A DNA stretch of 41,477 nucleotides from an uncultured Stomatobaculum sp. (lineage in GTDB: Bacteria > Bacillota > Clostridia > Lachnospirales > Lachnospiraceae). The notes beneath the pieces are model-generated. The model ran no database searches. It was not told where the DNA came from and was given only the letters and a program-made list of their open reading frames with translations. Shown piece by piece: positions 1-8,164 of the stretch. The stretch is from NCBI RefSeq assembly GCF_937924975.1, contig NZ_CALEYG010000047.1, positions 1-41,477 on the forward strand. The letters run 5' to 3'. Made by a program: the position numbers and the translations under genes. The number at the start of each line of letters is the position of its first letter. The stretch's first letter is position 1.

Positions 1-1173
1 CGCCGGAGGAATTATTTCAGACTGTCCTACTTGATCTTGCAATCTAGCATTTTTTTTCTTGCGGGGCGGACGCAGCGCGTAGCGGGCCAGAAGAGGCCGG
101 AAGGCAGAGGGGAGTGCCAGCTTTTCGAGCTCGGTGCGCGTCACGAAAATGCCCGCGCGTGCGTTCTCCTTGCGGTTCCGGTGTGCGGACACAGCCGAGA
201 GCGGCTCCGCAATCTGTACCTCAAAGGCGCTCATGTGCCACTCGATATGTGTGAAGACGTGCTGAAAGGCAGGGAGTGAACGAATGCGGAGCGGCGTGAA
301 GCCGCGCGCCTTGACCGCCTGTAGGACTTCCTCTTCGGAGAGCGCGCCGGGAAGCCCCGGAAATTCGTACATCCCCGCGAGCAGACCCTTCGAAGGCCGC
401 TGCTGTACATAGAAACGCTCTCCGTCCCGGAGCACGAGGAGGGTGCGCACTTCGACGCGGCGGGGTTTTTTCGGCGCACGGTGCGGAAGTTCGGTCTCGA
501 TGCCGAGGCGGTGGGCGTCGCACTGCGCCGCAATCGGACAGCGCTCGCAGAGCGGCGCGCCGTTCGGAATGCAGATCAGTGCGCCGAGTTCCATGAGCGC
601 CTGGTTAAAGTTCGCGACCGGAAAGGTCTTACGGTCGGTGTAGACCAGCTGCCAGAGCAGATCCTGCAGGCGCTCGGTAAAGGCCTGTTTGACCGCCGGC
701 TCCATGATATCGTCCGCGCAGGCCGTGAGACGCGAAAAAACGCGGAGCACATTGCCGTCGACCGCGGGGACGGGGACATTGTAGGCAATCGAGGCGATGG
801 CGCCTGCCGTATAGGGGCCTATGCCGGGGAGCTTTTTCAGTTCCAGCGGATCCACCGGGAGTTCGCCGCCGTAGTCGCGGAGCAGAACCTGTGCGCATTT
901 TTTGATGTTGCGCGCGCGGGTGTAGTAGCCGAGCCCCTCCCAGAGGCGAAGCAGCTGTTCATCGGGACAGGCGGCAATTGCGGCGACGGTGGGCAGAGCG
1001 GTCCGGAAGCGGACAAAGTAGTCTTTGACCGCCTCCACCCGTGTCTGTTGTAGCATAATCTCGGAAATCCAGACATCTTCCGGATTTCCGGTGTCCCGCC
1101 AGGGGAGAGAGCGCTTGTTTTCCTGATACCAGTGCAGAAGCAGTTCCGCCTCCGCGCCGCTTTGTAATGCCAT
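1..1173 (-). CDS. mutY: A/G-specific adenine glycosylase MutY (3' end beyond the window)
   Basis: Base-excision repair enzyme that removes adenine mispaired with 8-oxoguanine. Reading the minus strand from the ATG at 1173 gives 391 codons with no stop before the window edge, so the gene is partial. Visible features: Glu38 in ISEIMLQQT, helix-hairpin-helix LPGIGPYTAG (115-124), catalytic Asp139 in VDGNV, and the iron-sulfur ligands Cys201, Cys209, Cys212 and Cys218 (C-X7-C-X2-C-X5-C). A C-terminal NUDIX-like MutT domain follows from about residue 235. Homologues are usually about 350 residues. The last 20 codons, after a Lys-rich stretch over a run of eight A, are AT-rich and look less coding-like, so the true end could be altered by a frameshift there. 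Ribosome site GGAAAGG precedes the start. Identification is firm; only the C-terminus is uncertain. Confidence 0.93.
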   Translation of the reverse strand, partial: MALQSGAEAELLLHWYQENKRSLPWRDTGNPEDVWISEIMLQQTRVEAVKDYFVRFRTALPTVAAIAACPDEQLLRLWEGLGYYTRARNIKKCAQVLLRDYGGELPVDPLELKKLPGIGPYTAGAIASIAYNVPVPAVDGNVLRVFSRLTACADDIMEPAVKQAFTERLQDLLWQLVYTDRKTFPVANFNQALMELGALICIPNGAPLCERCPIAAQCDAHRLGIETELPHRAPKKPRRVEVRTLLVLRDGERFYVQQRPSKGLLAGMYEFPGLPGALSEEEVLQAVKARGFTPLRIRSLPAFQHVFTHIEWHMSAFEVQIAEPLSAVSAHRNRKENARAGIFVTRTELEKLALPSAFRPLLARYALRPPRKKKNARLQDQVGQSEIIPPA

Positions 1174-1215
1174 GGTGAGAGCCTTTCCGGTTTCGACTGA
1201 GAAGTTACGGTATCT

Positions 1216-1224
1216 ATTGTAGCA
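1216..1224 (-). promoter_or_regulatory. Extended -10 promoter for mutY
   Basis: On the minus strand the bases read TGCTACAAT, an extended -10 element, about 43 bases upstream of the mutY ATG. No good -35 box is visible at the usual distance. Inference from motif only. Confidence 0.4.
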
Positions 1225-1302
1225 CGCCGCTTCCCCTGCGGAGTAGAATTCCGAAATTCGGAAGAGAGTGGTTTGAGCGCCCGCAAAAGTCCGTCGCGTC
1301 CC

Positions 1303-1331
1303 TTGAATTCGTCCACGACTTTGTTTAGAAT
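1303..1331 (+). promoter_or_regulatory. Sigma-A promoter for fba
   Basis: TTGAAT (1303-1308), a 17-base spacer, and TAGAAT (1326-1331). This predicts a start near 1338, about 45 bases ahead of the fba ATG, with GGGAGG as ribosome site. Confidence 0.7.
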
Positions 1332-1382
1332 AATGACAGAAACTTTTAAACGTCGTCTTCTTTAGAAAGGGAGGTAGCGGTT

Positions 1383-2321
1383 ATGGCATTGGTCACTTCG
1401 ACTGAGATGTTCCGGAAAGCTTATGAGGGCGGTTACGCCATCGGTGCATTCAATGTCAATAATATGGAAATTGTTCAGGGTATCACGGAGGCTGCGGCAG
1501 AGCTCAAGTCCCCGGTGATTCTGCAGGCTTCGGCGGGTGCGAGAAAGTACGCGAACTCGATTTACCTCGTGAAGCTCGTTGAGGCAGCGGTGGAGCTCCA
1601 TCCGGAGATTCCGATTGTACTGCACCTGGATCACGGCGCAGACTTTGCGACCTGCAAGGACTGCATTGACGGCGGCTTTACTTCGGTCATGATTGACTAT
1701 TCGGGCCACAGCTTCGAGGAGAACATCGCCGAGACCAAGAAGGTCGTTGAGTACGCACACGCACACGGCGTTGTGGTCGAGGCTGAGCTCGGCACGCTGG
1801 CGGGCGTGGAGGATGATGTCCGCGTCGAAGAGGGAATGTCCTCCTACACGAGACCGGAAGAGGTTGAGGAATTCGTGAGCCGCACGGGCTGCGACTCCCT
1901 CGCAATCGCAATCGGCACGAGCCACGGCGCTTACAAGTTCAAGCCGGGCACCAAGCCGCAGCTGCGCCTCGACATCCTCGAGGAAGTGAAGAAGAGACTG
2001 CCGGGCTTCCCGATTGTGCTGCACGGCGCATCTTCCGTCCCGCAGGAGTATGTGAAGATTATCAACGCAAACGGCGGTCAGCTGAAGGATGCCATCGGTG
2101 TGCCGGAGGATCAGCTTCGCGAGGCAGCGAGAAGCGCAGTCTGCAAGATTAACATCGACTCCGATCTGCGTCTCGGCATGACGGCGGGCATTCGTCAGCA
2201 CTTCAACGAGCACCCGGATCACTTTGACCCGAGACAGTATCTCGGTGACGGCAGAGCCAATGTCAAGGCGATTGTCGCACACAAGATCACGGAAGTTCTG
2301 GGATCGAACAACAGAATCTAA
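1383..2321 (+). CDS. fba: Class II fructose-bisphosphate aldolase
   Basis: Cytoplasmic zinc aldolase of glycolysis and gluconeogenesis that interconverts fructose-1,6-bisphosphate with dihydroxyacetone phosphate and glyceraldehyde-3-phosphate. The 312-residue length is normal for the class II FbaA family. Metal site: His84 in HLDHG (Asp83 is the catalytic acid), His181 in GTSHGAYKF and His214 in VLHGASS. The acidic metal-loop motif EAELGTLAG (133-141) is also present. The ATG at 1383 follows GGGAGGTAGCGGTT, an excellent ribosome site, and the gene has its own consensus promoter, as expected for a highly expressed enzyme. ilvE follows after 41 bases, probably co-transcribed up to the terminator at 3422. 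Confidence 0.96.
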   Translation: MALVTSTEMFRKAYEGGYAIGAFNVNNMEIVQGITEAAAELKSPVILQASAGARKYANSIYLVKLVEAAVELHPEIPIVLHLDHGADFATCKDCIDGGFTSVMIDYSGHSFEENIAETKKVVEYAHAHGVVVEAELGTLAGVEDDVRVEEGMSSYTRPEEVEEFVSRTGCDSLAIAIGTSHGAYKFKPGTKPQLRLDILEEVKKRLPGFPIVLHGASSVPQEYVKIINANGGQLKDAIGVPEDQLREAARSAVCKINIDSDLRLGMTAGIRQHFNEHPDHFDPRQYLGDGRANVKAIVAHKITEVLGSNNRI

Positions 2322-2362
2322 GCAGTCGGAAGCAAATCAGAGACAGAAGAGAGGCGTTTTAC

Positions 2363-3388
2363 ATGGCAGAAAAGAATCTTGACTGGGGAAACATTGGCTT
2401 CGCCTATCGCGTGACGGATCAGCGCTACGTTTCCAACTATAAGAACGGCGCGTGGGATGAGGGCGGTCTCACGGCAGATGCGACCGTGTGCATTTCGGAG
2501 TGCGCGGGCATCCTGCAGTACTGCCAGGAGGTCTTTGAGGGTCTCAAGGCATACCGCACCGAAGACGGCAGCATTGTGACCTTCCGCCCGGATATGAATG
2601 CGAAGCGCATGGCGGATTCGGCGCGCTATCTGGAGATGCCGGCGTTCCCGGAGGAGAGATTCCTCGAGGCGGTGGATATGGTTGTCAAGGCGAATGCGGA
2701 CTGGGTTCCGCCCTATGGCAGCGGCGCTTCTCTGTATCTGCGCCCCTATATGTTCGCGAGCGGTCCGGTGATCGGCGTGAAGCCGTCGGATGAATATCAG
2801 TTCCGGCTGTTTGCGACGCCGGTGGGCCCGTACTTCAAGGGCGGCGCAAAGCCGACCACGCTCTGCGTGAGCAAGTACGACCGCGCGGCACCGCACGGCA
2901 CGGGTCACATCAAGGCCGGACTCAACTATGCGATGAGTCTGCATGCCTATGTGGACGCACATGCGCACGGCTTTGACGAGAACATGTACTTAGACGCTGC
3001 GACCAGAACTTATATCGAGGAGACGGGCGGCGCAAACTTCCTCTTTGTGACGAAGGACGGCGTACTCGTGAGCCCGAAGTCGGATTCGATTCTGCCCTCG
3101 ATCACACGGCGCTCCCTCCTTTACATCGCGGAGCACATGCTCGGCATGAAGACGGAGCACAGACCGGTGAAGTTTTCCGAGCTGAAGGACTTTGCGGAGG
3201 CGGGTCTCTGCGGCACGGCGGCGGTCATCAGTCCGGTGGGACGCGTGATCAACGGCGATGAAGTCATTGACTTGCCGTCCGGACGAGAGAAGATGGGGCC
3301 GGTGTTGCAGAAGCTCTACGATACGATCACAGGCATTCAGGCGGGTCATATCGAAGGCCCGGAGGGCTGGATTCGCAAGATTTGCTGA
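2363..3388 (+). CDS. ilvE: Branched-chain amino acid aminotransferase
   Basis: PLP enzyme that transfers amino groups between glutamate and the keto acids of leucine, isoleucine and valine; cytoplasmic. It is 341 residues, the length of the long bacterial/eukaryotic BCAT subgroup. PLP-binding Lys184 lies in GTGHIKAGLNYA; the EETGGANFLF segment and a glycine-rich phosphate-binding LCGTAA segment follow. The N-terminal part has the family's EVFEGLKAYR motif. It lies downstream of fba and upstream of a strong terminator, so the two are probably one transcript. No leader peptide or T-box is visible in the 41-base gap, so amino-acid control is not apparent. Confidence 0.95.
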   Translation: MAEKNLDWGNIGFAYRVTDQRYVSNYKNGAWDEGGLTADATVCISECAGILQYCQEVFEGLKAYRTEDGSIVTFRPDMNAKRMADSARYLEMPAFPEERFLEAVDMVVKANADWVPPYGSGASLYLRPYMFASGPVIGVKPSDEYQFRLFATPVGPYFKGGAKPTTLCVSKYDRAAPHGTGHIKAGLNYAMSLHAYVDAHAHGFDENMYLDAATRTYIEETGGANFLFVTKDGVLVSPKSDSILPSITRRSLLYIAEHMLGMKTEHRPVKFSELKDFAEAGLCGTAAVISPVGRVINGDEVIDLPSGREKMGPVLQKLYDTITGIQAGHIEGPEGWIRKIC

Positions 3389-3421
3389 ATCGGCTGACAA
3401 CAGAACAGGAAATGACAGAAG

Positions 3422-3457
3422 TCCCCGCGCGAACTTGTTTCGGCGGGGATTTTTTAT
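3422..3457 (+). terminator. Rho-independent terminator after ilvE
   Basis: TCCCCGC (3422-3428) pairs with GCGGGGA (3443-3449) and is followed by a run of T from 3450. It closes the fba-ilvE unit. The next gene starts only about 17 bases later, so its expression must come from readthrough or an unseen promoter. Confidence 0.85.
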
Positions 3458-3473
3458 TCGGAGAGGAGTGTCT

Positions 3474-3965
3474 GTGCAGGAGAGTTTTTCGTTTGGGCCG
3501 GTGTTTGACCGGAACAGCAAAATTTTGATTCTCGGGAGTTTTCCCTCGGTGCAGTCCCGCGCGGCGGGGTTCTACTATGCAAATCCGCAGAACCGATTCT
3601 GGCGTGTGCTCGCGGCGGTCTATCAGGAGGCTGTGCCGGAGACGGTGGAGGAGAAGCGCGCGCTGTTGCTCTCGCACGGGCTTGCGCTCTGGGATGTCCT
3701 GGAGCGCTGCGAAATTCAGGGCTCGAGCGATGCGAGCATACGCGCGGCCGTGCCGGCCCGGATCGAGACCGTCACGGATTGCGCCGACATCCGCCGCGTC
3801 CTCGTAAACGGCGGCACGGCGGCAAAGTACTACGCGCGCTATCTGGAGGCAAAGACGGGCATTCCGGCCGTGTGTCTGCCCTCGACGAGTCCGGCGAACG
3901 CGAGTTACCGCTTAGAGCGTCTCACGGAACTCTGGGGGAAAGCGCTTCGCGCGGAGGAGGCTTAA
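3474..3965 (+). CDS. Hypoxanthine-DNA glycosylase (UDG superfamily, family 6)
   Basis: Predicted DNA repair glycosylase that removes deaminated bases, most likely hypoxanthine. The 163-residue product has the superfamily signature near the N-terminus, LILGSFPS, followed by the family-specific FYYANPQNRFWRVL, and a C-terminal LPSTSPANAS segment equivalent to the UDG second motif. I chose the GTG at 3474 because GAGAGGAG ends 5 bases upstream; a GTG two codons earlier is too close to that site. It starts directly after the ilvE terminator and its stop codon abuts the cbiB ATG with no gap, so the two are translationally linked although functionally unrelated. Family assignment is confident; substrate is inferred from the family. 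Confidence 0.85.
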   Translation: MQESFSFGPVFDRNSKILILGSFPSVQSRAAGFYYANPQNRFWRVLAAVYQEAVPETVEEKRALLLSHGLALWDVLERCEIQGSSDASIRAAVPARIETVTDCADIRRVLVNGGTAAKYYARYLEAKTGIPAVCLPSTSPANASYRLERLTELWGKALRAEEA

Positions 3966-5012
3966 ATGCAGCAGATTTATGTTTTTTTACAGCGCTGGCA
4001 TTTGGAGGTCGCGGCTGTGCTCGGGTTTCTGCTCGACCGGCTGCTCGGCGACCCGGAGAGTTGGTACCATCCGGTGCGCGCAATCGGCAGTCTGGTGCGG
4101 GAACTCGAGCGGCGGCTCTATCCGAAGGCGGGGCCGCCGGTCGCCGCGTTCTGGAACGGCCTTTTTCTCTGGCTCTGCTGTGTCGGGGCGGTCGGCACTG
4201 TCGTTTTTTTCCTCACGGCGGGACTTCGCAGGACATTCTTTCCGCTCGGCTTTTTGTTTGAGATCCTTTTGTCCTACCAGCTTCTTGCGGCGCGCTGCCT
4301 CCGGGACAGCGCCGCAAGGGTCGCGCAAGCTCTTCGGGAGGACGGCCTCGCCGCGGGGCGAAGGGCCGTGTCTTATATTGTCGGCCGGGACACGGAAGCG
4401 CTCGATGAGGCGGGCGTCATCCGCGCGACGGTCGAGACGGTCGCGGAAAATTTGTCCGACGGCGAGGTGGCGCCGCTTTTTTATCTGTTGTTATTCGGCG
4501 TGACGGGCGGCTGGGTCTATAAGGCCGTGAATACGATGGACTCGATGCTCGGTTACAAAAATGCGCGCTACGAGCTCTTCGGCAGAGTCGCGGCGCGCAT
4601 GGATGATGTGTTCAACTGGATTCCGGCCAGAATTGCGGCGCTTCTTCTGATTGCCGCGGCGGCAATCACGGGGCAGGACGCGAGAGCGGCCGCCCGCATT
4701 TTTCGGCGAGATCGCTACCGGCACGCGAGCCCGAATTCCGCGCAGACCGAGAGCGTGATGGCGGGGGCGCTCCGTGTGCGGCTCGCGGGGCCTGCCTCTT
4801 ACTTCGGCGAGCGCAAAGAAAAGCCCTACATCGGCGATGCAGGGCGTGAAATCGAGACAGAGGACATTGCGCGGGCAAACCGTATGCTCACCGTAGCGTC
4901 CCGGCTCGCGCTGCTTTTCTTTTTGGCGCTCCGGTTTGTTTGCCGTGCGATAGCGGCAAAGCTTGTCATCAGCCTGCAGAGCGCTGCGGTGTTGCTGCCC
5001 CTGTTATTTTAA
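3966..5012 (+). CDS. cbiB: Adenosylcobinamide-phosphate synthase CbiB/CobD
   Basis: Integral membrane enzyme that attaches the aminopropanol (or its phosphate) arm to adenosylcobyric acid in cobalamin synthesis. The 348-residue product shows the N-terminal DRLLGDPESWYHPVRAIG family motif, the central ETVAENLSDGEVAPLFY motif, VNTMDSMLGYKN, and hydrophobic segments through residues 50-100, 160-190, 215-235 and 300-345. No other cobalamin gene lies in the window, so it is isolated from the rest of the pathway, or the cell salvages corrinoids. The last 9 bases overlap the end of the oppositely oriented gene at 5004. Confidence 0.93.
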   Translation: MQQIYVFLQRWHLEVAAVLGFLLDRLLGDPESWYHPVRAIGSLVRELERRLYPKAGPPVAAFWNGLFLWLCCVGAVGTVVFFLTAGLRRTFFPLGFLFEILLSYQLLAARCLRDSAARVAQALREDGLAAGRRAVSYIVGRDTEALDEAGVIRATVETVAENLSDGEVAPLFYLLLFGVTGGWVYKAVNTMDSMLGYKNARYELFGRVAARMDDVFNWIPARIAALLLIAAAAITGQDARAAARIFRRDRYRHASPNSAQTESVMAGALRVRLAGPASYFGERKEKPYIGDAGREIETEDIARANRMLTVASRLALLFFLALRFVCRAIAAKLVISLQSAAVLLPLLF

Positions 5013-5774
5013 GCGGAAGCTCACATGCAGCCCCTCGGTGCGTTTCTCGAAGAGATTCGTGGAGTCGATGAAGGGGACAAATTTCTTGAACTGGAAGTTC
5101 CGGACGTCAAAGTCGGGGAAGCGCTTATTCAAGAAATTGCCGAGCTGGCTCGAGGCAATCCAGCCGTCGTCGTCGGAATTTTCCTCCCAGATCTGAATGA
5201 GAGCCTTCCGAACCGCCTTGAGGCGCATACCCATACCGGAGGAGTCGGCGGAAGCGGCGGCTTTGTCACTGTGATCGCTCTCGACGGTCTTCTCCGCGGC
5301 CGCGGGCAACGCAGAATTCGGCTGGTTTGCGCGATACAGAAGATCGATATAGGAGAACTTACTGCAGGCGGAGATGAAGCTCTTCGGGGTTTTCTGTTCG
5401 CCCATGCCGAGCACATAGATTTCAGACTCGCGGAGACGGGCGGCGAGGCGGGTAAAGTCGGAATCCGAGGAGACGATGCAGAAGCAGTCAAAGCGGTTCT
5501 GGTACAGAAGATCCATCGCGTCAATGATGAGCGCCGAGTCCGAAGAGTTTTTGCCGGAGACATTGGAATACTGCTGGATGGGCTGAATCGAGTTGTCGAG
5601 AATCACCGTGCGCCAGCTGGTCATCTGCGGCATGGTCCAGTCACCGTAAATGCGTTTGATGTTCACGCTCCCGAGATTATTGGCCTCCGAGAGGACAATC
5701 GGCAGGTATTTCGGGGCGATGTTCTCGGCATCAATCAGCACGGCGACACGGCGCTCGTGATCGTCATTGTTCAT
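5004..5774 (-). CDS. NYN-domain protein with C-terminal OST-HTH/LOTUS-like domain
   Basis: A 256-residue soluble protein. The N-terminal half is a NYN (PIN-like, LabA/DUF88) domain with the expected acidic residues: Asp15 in VAVLIDAEN, Asp79 in KNSSDSALI, and Asp104/Asp106 in VSSDSDF; such residues bind metal in ribonucleases. A polar, low-complexity linker (about 145-175) leads to a C-terminal segment with the look of an OST-HTH/LOTUS RNA-binding domain (LGNFLNKRFPDFDVRNFQFKKF). Together this suggests RNA binding or processing, with no known target. The ATG at 5774 has AAAGGA seven bases upstream. It is divergent from the transglutaminase gene, and the intervening 108 bases hold that gene's promoter and a palindrome. 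Confidence 0.82.
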   Translation of the reverse strand: MNNDDHERRVAVLIDAENIAPKYLPIVLSEANNLGSVNIKRIYGDWTMPQMTSWRTVILDNSIQPIQQYSNVSGKNSSDSALIIDAMDLLYQNRFDCFCIVSSDSDFTRLAARLRESEIYVLGMGEQKTPKSFISACSKFSYIDLLYRANQPNSALPAAAEKTVESDHSDKAAASADSSGMGMRLKAVRKALIQIWEENSDDDGWIASSQLGNFLNKRFPDFDVRNFQFKKFVPFIDSTNLFEKRTEGLHVSFRLK

Positions 5775-5792
5775 GGAAAAGTCCTTTCTGTT

Positions 5793-5822
5793 TTGACATA
5801 GTTGCCAAAGCTGCGATATAAT
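5793..5822 (+). promoter_or_regulatory. Consensus sigma-A promoter for the transglutaminase-rarA unit
   Basis: TTGACA (5793-5798), an 18-base spacer and TATAAT (5817-5822). Both hexamers match consensus exactly. It lies about 60 bases ahead of the transglutaminase start. Confidence 0.8.
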
Positions 5823-5828
5823 AATATC

Positions 5829-5844
5829 CCCTATTACCATAGGG
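5829..5844. promoter_or_regulatory. Candidate operator palindrome
   Basis: CCCTAT (5829-5834) and ATAGGG (5839-5844) form a 6-bp inverted repeat with a 4-base centre. It covers the expected transcription start just downstream of the TATAAT box, a place where a repressor would block initiation. No regulator is assigned. Confidence 0.4.
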
Positions 5845-5882
5845 AAAAGTATTTAATGATACGGTTATTATAAGAAAGAGGG

Positions 5883-6818
5883 ATGAAATTGTCCATAAAA
5901 AAGTGGAAAGGAGCGCTTTTTGCGCTGGGGATGGGAATTGGACTTGCTGCAAGCTTGCCGGGCAGTGCACACGCAGCGGAGACGAAACTGATGCAGACCG
6001 TGGAAACGACACTGCAGCCGGACAGCGTGGCGCTTCCCCGCCGGGCAGATTACGGCTATACCGAGGAAGATGTCGACAAGGCGGTGGACCGTCTGCTCTC
6101 CTATGAGACGGACCCGATTCGTCGGGATATCCGGCGGCAGCTGTACCGAAACAGCGTCTGGTACAGCCCGGAGAATCAGTATGTCGACAACAACGGGAAG
6201 CCCTACCTCCAGATCTATGAGGGCGCGGCCACAAACCGGAAGCAGCTGAGCTATGAACTCCTGTCCGGGCTCGCGTTCTTCCCGAACGCCCGGGTCATAC
6301 TGAATACCCGGGACAGGCGCATTCTTGCCGGTGTTGAGCTAAACCGCCCGTTTACCGAGGGAGAGGCATATCGGAATTATCAGAGCCTGGTTCGTCTCCT
6401 CGGCGTGGTCGACGAGGTCAAGGCAGAGACCGCCGGAAAGAGCGCGCGCGACAAGGCACAGTGGATTTGTGATTATGTGGCCGGTCGCCTGAATTACGAT
6501 TTCACGGTACAGCAGAACAGCTTGCAGGATGCTGTCGGCTCCCGGAAAACCGCCTGCGTCGGCTATAACGGCCTTACGGAACTCCTGTTCCGCAGCGTGG
6601 GCCTCTCCTATGTCAGCATGGTTGCGACCAGCAGGGAGAACGGCATCATGCATATTTTCGGCACATCCAAGATAGCTGACAGATGGCTGATTTTTGACAC
6701 CACGAACTATGACAGCGAGAACGGCGTCTATGATAAGAGCTACATTTTCTCGGAACTCGAGCATGAGGAGCTGAATTACCGGGATTTTAATCTCCTGCAG
6801 AGCGAGCGGCTGAACTGA
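5883..6818 (+). CDS. Secreted transglutaminase-like (cysteine protease fold) protein
   Basis: A 311-residue exported protein with a Sec signal peptide (positively charged start, hydrophobic 11-27, predicted cleavage after AHA at 29-31). The C-terminal half holds a transglutaminase-like core with the triad Cys225 (KTACVGYNG), His257 (IMHIFG) and Asp272 (IFDTTNYD). Bacterial members act as peptidases or cross-linkers on the cell surface; the substrate here is unknown. Residues 35-180 do not match a domain I recognise. The gene has its own perfect promoter, and its stop codon shares a base with the rarA ATG, so it probably leads the rarA-rho transcript. Confidence 0.8.
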   Translation: MKLSIKKWKGALFALGMGIGLAASLPGSAHAAETKLMQTVETTLQPDSVALPRRADYGYTEEDVDKAVDRLLSYETDPIRRDIRRQLYRNSVWYSPENQYVDNNGKPYLQIYEGAATNRKQLSYELLSGLAFFPNARVILNTRDRRILAGVELNRPFTEGEAYRNYQSLVRLLGVVDEVKAETAGKSARDKAQWICDYVAGRLNYDFTVQQNSLQDAVGSRKTACVGYNGLTELLFRSVGLSYVSMVATSRENGIMHIFGTSKIADRWLIFDTTNYDSENGVYDKSYIFSELEHEELNYRDFNLLQSERLN

Positions 6819-8164
6819 TGGACCTCTTTGACTACATGCGGGAGAATGCGCTTCGGCAGGAAGCGCCGCTGGCCGTCAGAATGCGGCCGCAGAGCCTCGA
6901 AGAAATTGCGGGGCAGGCGCACATTCTCGGCAGCGATAAGCTTCTCTATCGGGCGGTCAAGGCGGATGCCGTCGGCTCGATCATACTCTACGGCCCGCCC
7001 GGCTGCGGGAAGACCACGATTGCGGAGGTCATCTCCCGCGAGACACAATCGGATTTTTGCCGTCTGAATGCGACGACGGCCGGCAAAAAAGAGATGGAAG
7101 AAGTGGTTCAGCGCGCCAGGGAGAATTTCGGGCGCGGCAGGCGCACCACGCTCTTTGTCGACGAGATTCACCGCTTTCACAAGGGACAGCAGGACTTTCT
7201 GCTCCCCTATGTCGAGGACGGCACGATTGCGCTGATCGGTGCGACGACCGAGAATCCCTTTTTTGAGGTCAATGCGGCACTGCTCTCGCGCTCCCGCATC
7301 TTTGAATTAAAGTCGCTTGCGGCGGCGGATATCGCAGCACTGCTTCGCCGTGCCATGGCGGACAAGGAGCGCGGTTACGGCAACTGGAGCGCCGAACTCA
7401 CGGAGGAGGCCTGCGCCTTTCTTGCGGAAGCCGCCGCGGGCGATGCGAGAACCGCCCTGAATGCGCTCGAGCTCGGGATGAAGACCACGGCGCCGGAGAG
7501 CGACGGCTGCATTCGCATCACGCTTTCCGTCGCGGAGGACTGCATTCAGAAGCGCGTCATCCGCTACGACAAGGACGGCGATAACCATTACGACACGGTC
7601 TCTGCCTTCATCAAGAGTATGCGGGGCTCCGATCCGGACGCGGCAGTCTATTACCTCGCGCGTATGCTCTACGCGGGGGAAGACCCGCGCTTCCTCGCGC
7701 GGCGCATTGTGATTTGTGCGGCGGAAGATGTGGGAAATGCCGACCCGATGGCGCTGGTCGTCGCGGAGAGCATGGCCGCGGCGCTGGATCGCATCGGTAT
7801 GCCGGAGGGAAAGCTCTTGCTCAGTCAGGCCTGCCTCTATGTCGCGAGCGCGCCGAAATCCAATGCGGCGACGACGGCGATTTTTTCGGCGATCGAGCTT
7901 GCGGAGCGCACGGCTACGGCGCCGATTCCGCCCTATCTGCAGGATGCGCATTACCGCGGGCATGAGCAGCTCGGCCGGGGCGTGGGCTACCGGTATCCGC
8001 ACGACTACCCGGGCAACTATGTGACACAGGACTATTTGCCGGAGACACTCCGCGGGACGGTTCTTTACGCGCCGAGTGATAACGGAAAGGAAGCCGAAAT
8101 CAAAGCGCGTCTCGCAGCCCTGAAAGCGGCGGGAGAGGAGAAGCATGGCGGAAGAAAGACTTGA
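6818..8164 (+). CDS. rarA: Replication-associated recombination protein A (RarA/MgsA AAA+ ATPase)
   Basis: AAA+ ATPase related to clamp loaders and RuvB that acts at stalled replication forks. It is 448 residues, normal for the family. Walker A GPPGCGKTT (59-67), Walker B VDEIHRF (114-120), sensor-1 GATTENPFF and the C-terminal MgsA tetramerisation region (SAPKSNAA, GVGYRYPHD) are all present. It starts one base inside the stop of the transglutaminase gene and its last 20 bases overlap the start of rho, so translation of the three is likely coupled. Confidence 0.95.
   Translation: MDLFDYMRENALRQEAPLAVRMRPQSLEEIAGQAHILGSDKLLYRAVKADAVGSIILYGPPGCGKTTIAEVISRETQSDFCRLNATTAGKKEMEEVVQRARENFGRGRRTTLFVDEIHRFHKGQQDFLLPYVEDGTIALIGATTENPFFEVNAALLSRSRIFELKSLAAADIAALLRRAMADKERGYGNWSAELTEEACAFLAEAAAGDARTALNALELGMKTTAPESDGCIRITLSVAEDCIQKRVIRYDKDGDNHYDTVSAFIKSMRGSDPDAAVYYLARMLYAGEDPRFLARRIVICAAEDVGNADPMALVVAESMAAALDRIGMPEGKLLLSQACLYVASAPKSNAATTAIFSAIELAERTATAPIPPYLQDAHYRGHEQLGRGVGYRYPHDYPGNYVTQDYLPETLRGTVLYAPSDNGKEAEIKARLAALKAAGEEKHGGRKT

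Noticed and set aside
1362..2282. A 306-codon open frame antisense to fba
   Set aside because: Composition shadow of the aldolase gene with no supporting signal.
5025..5801. A 258-codon forward open frame across the NYN gene
   Set aside because: The minus-strand frame has NYN motifs and a ribosome site; the forward frame has neither.
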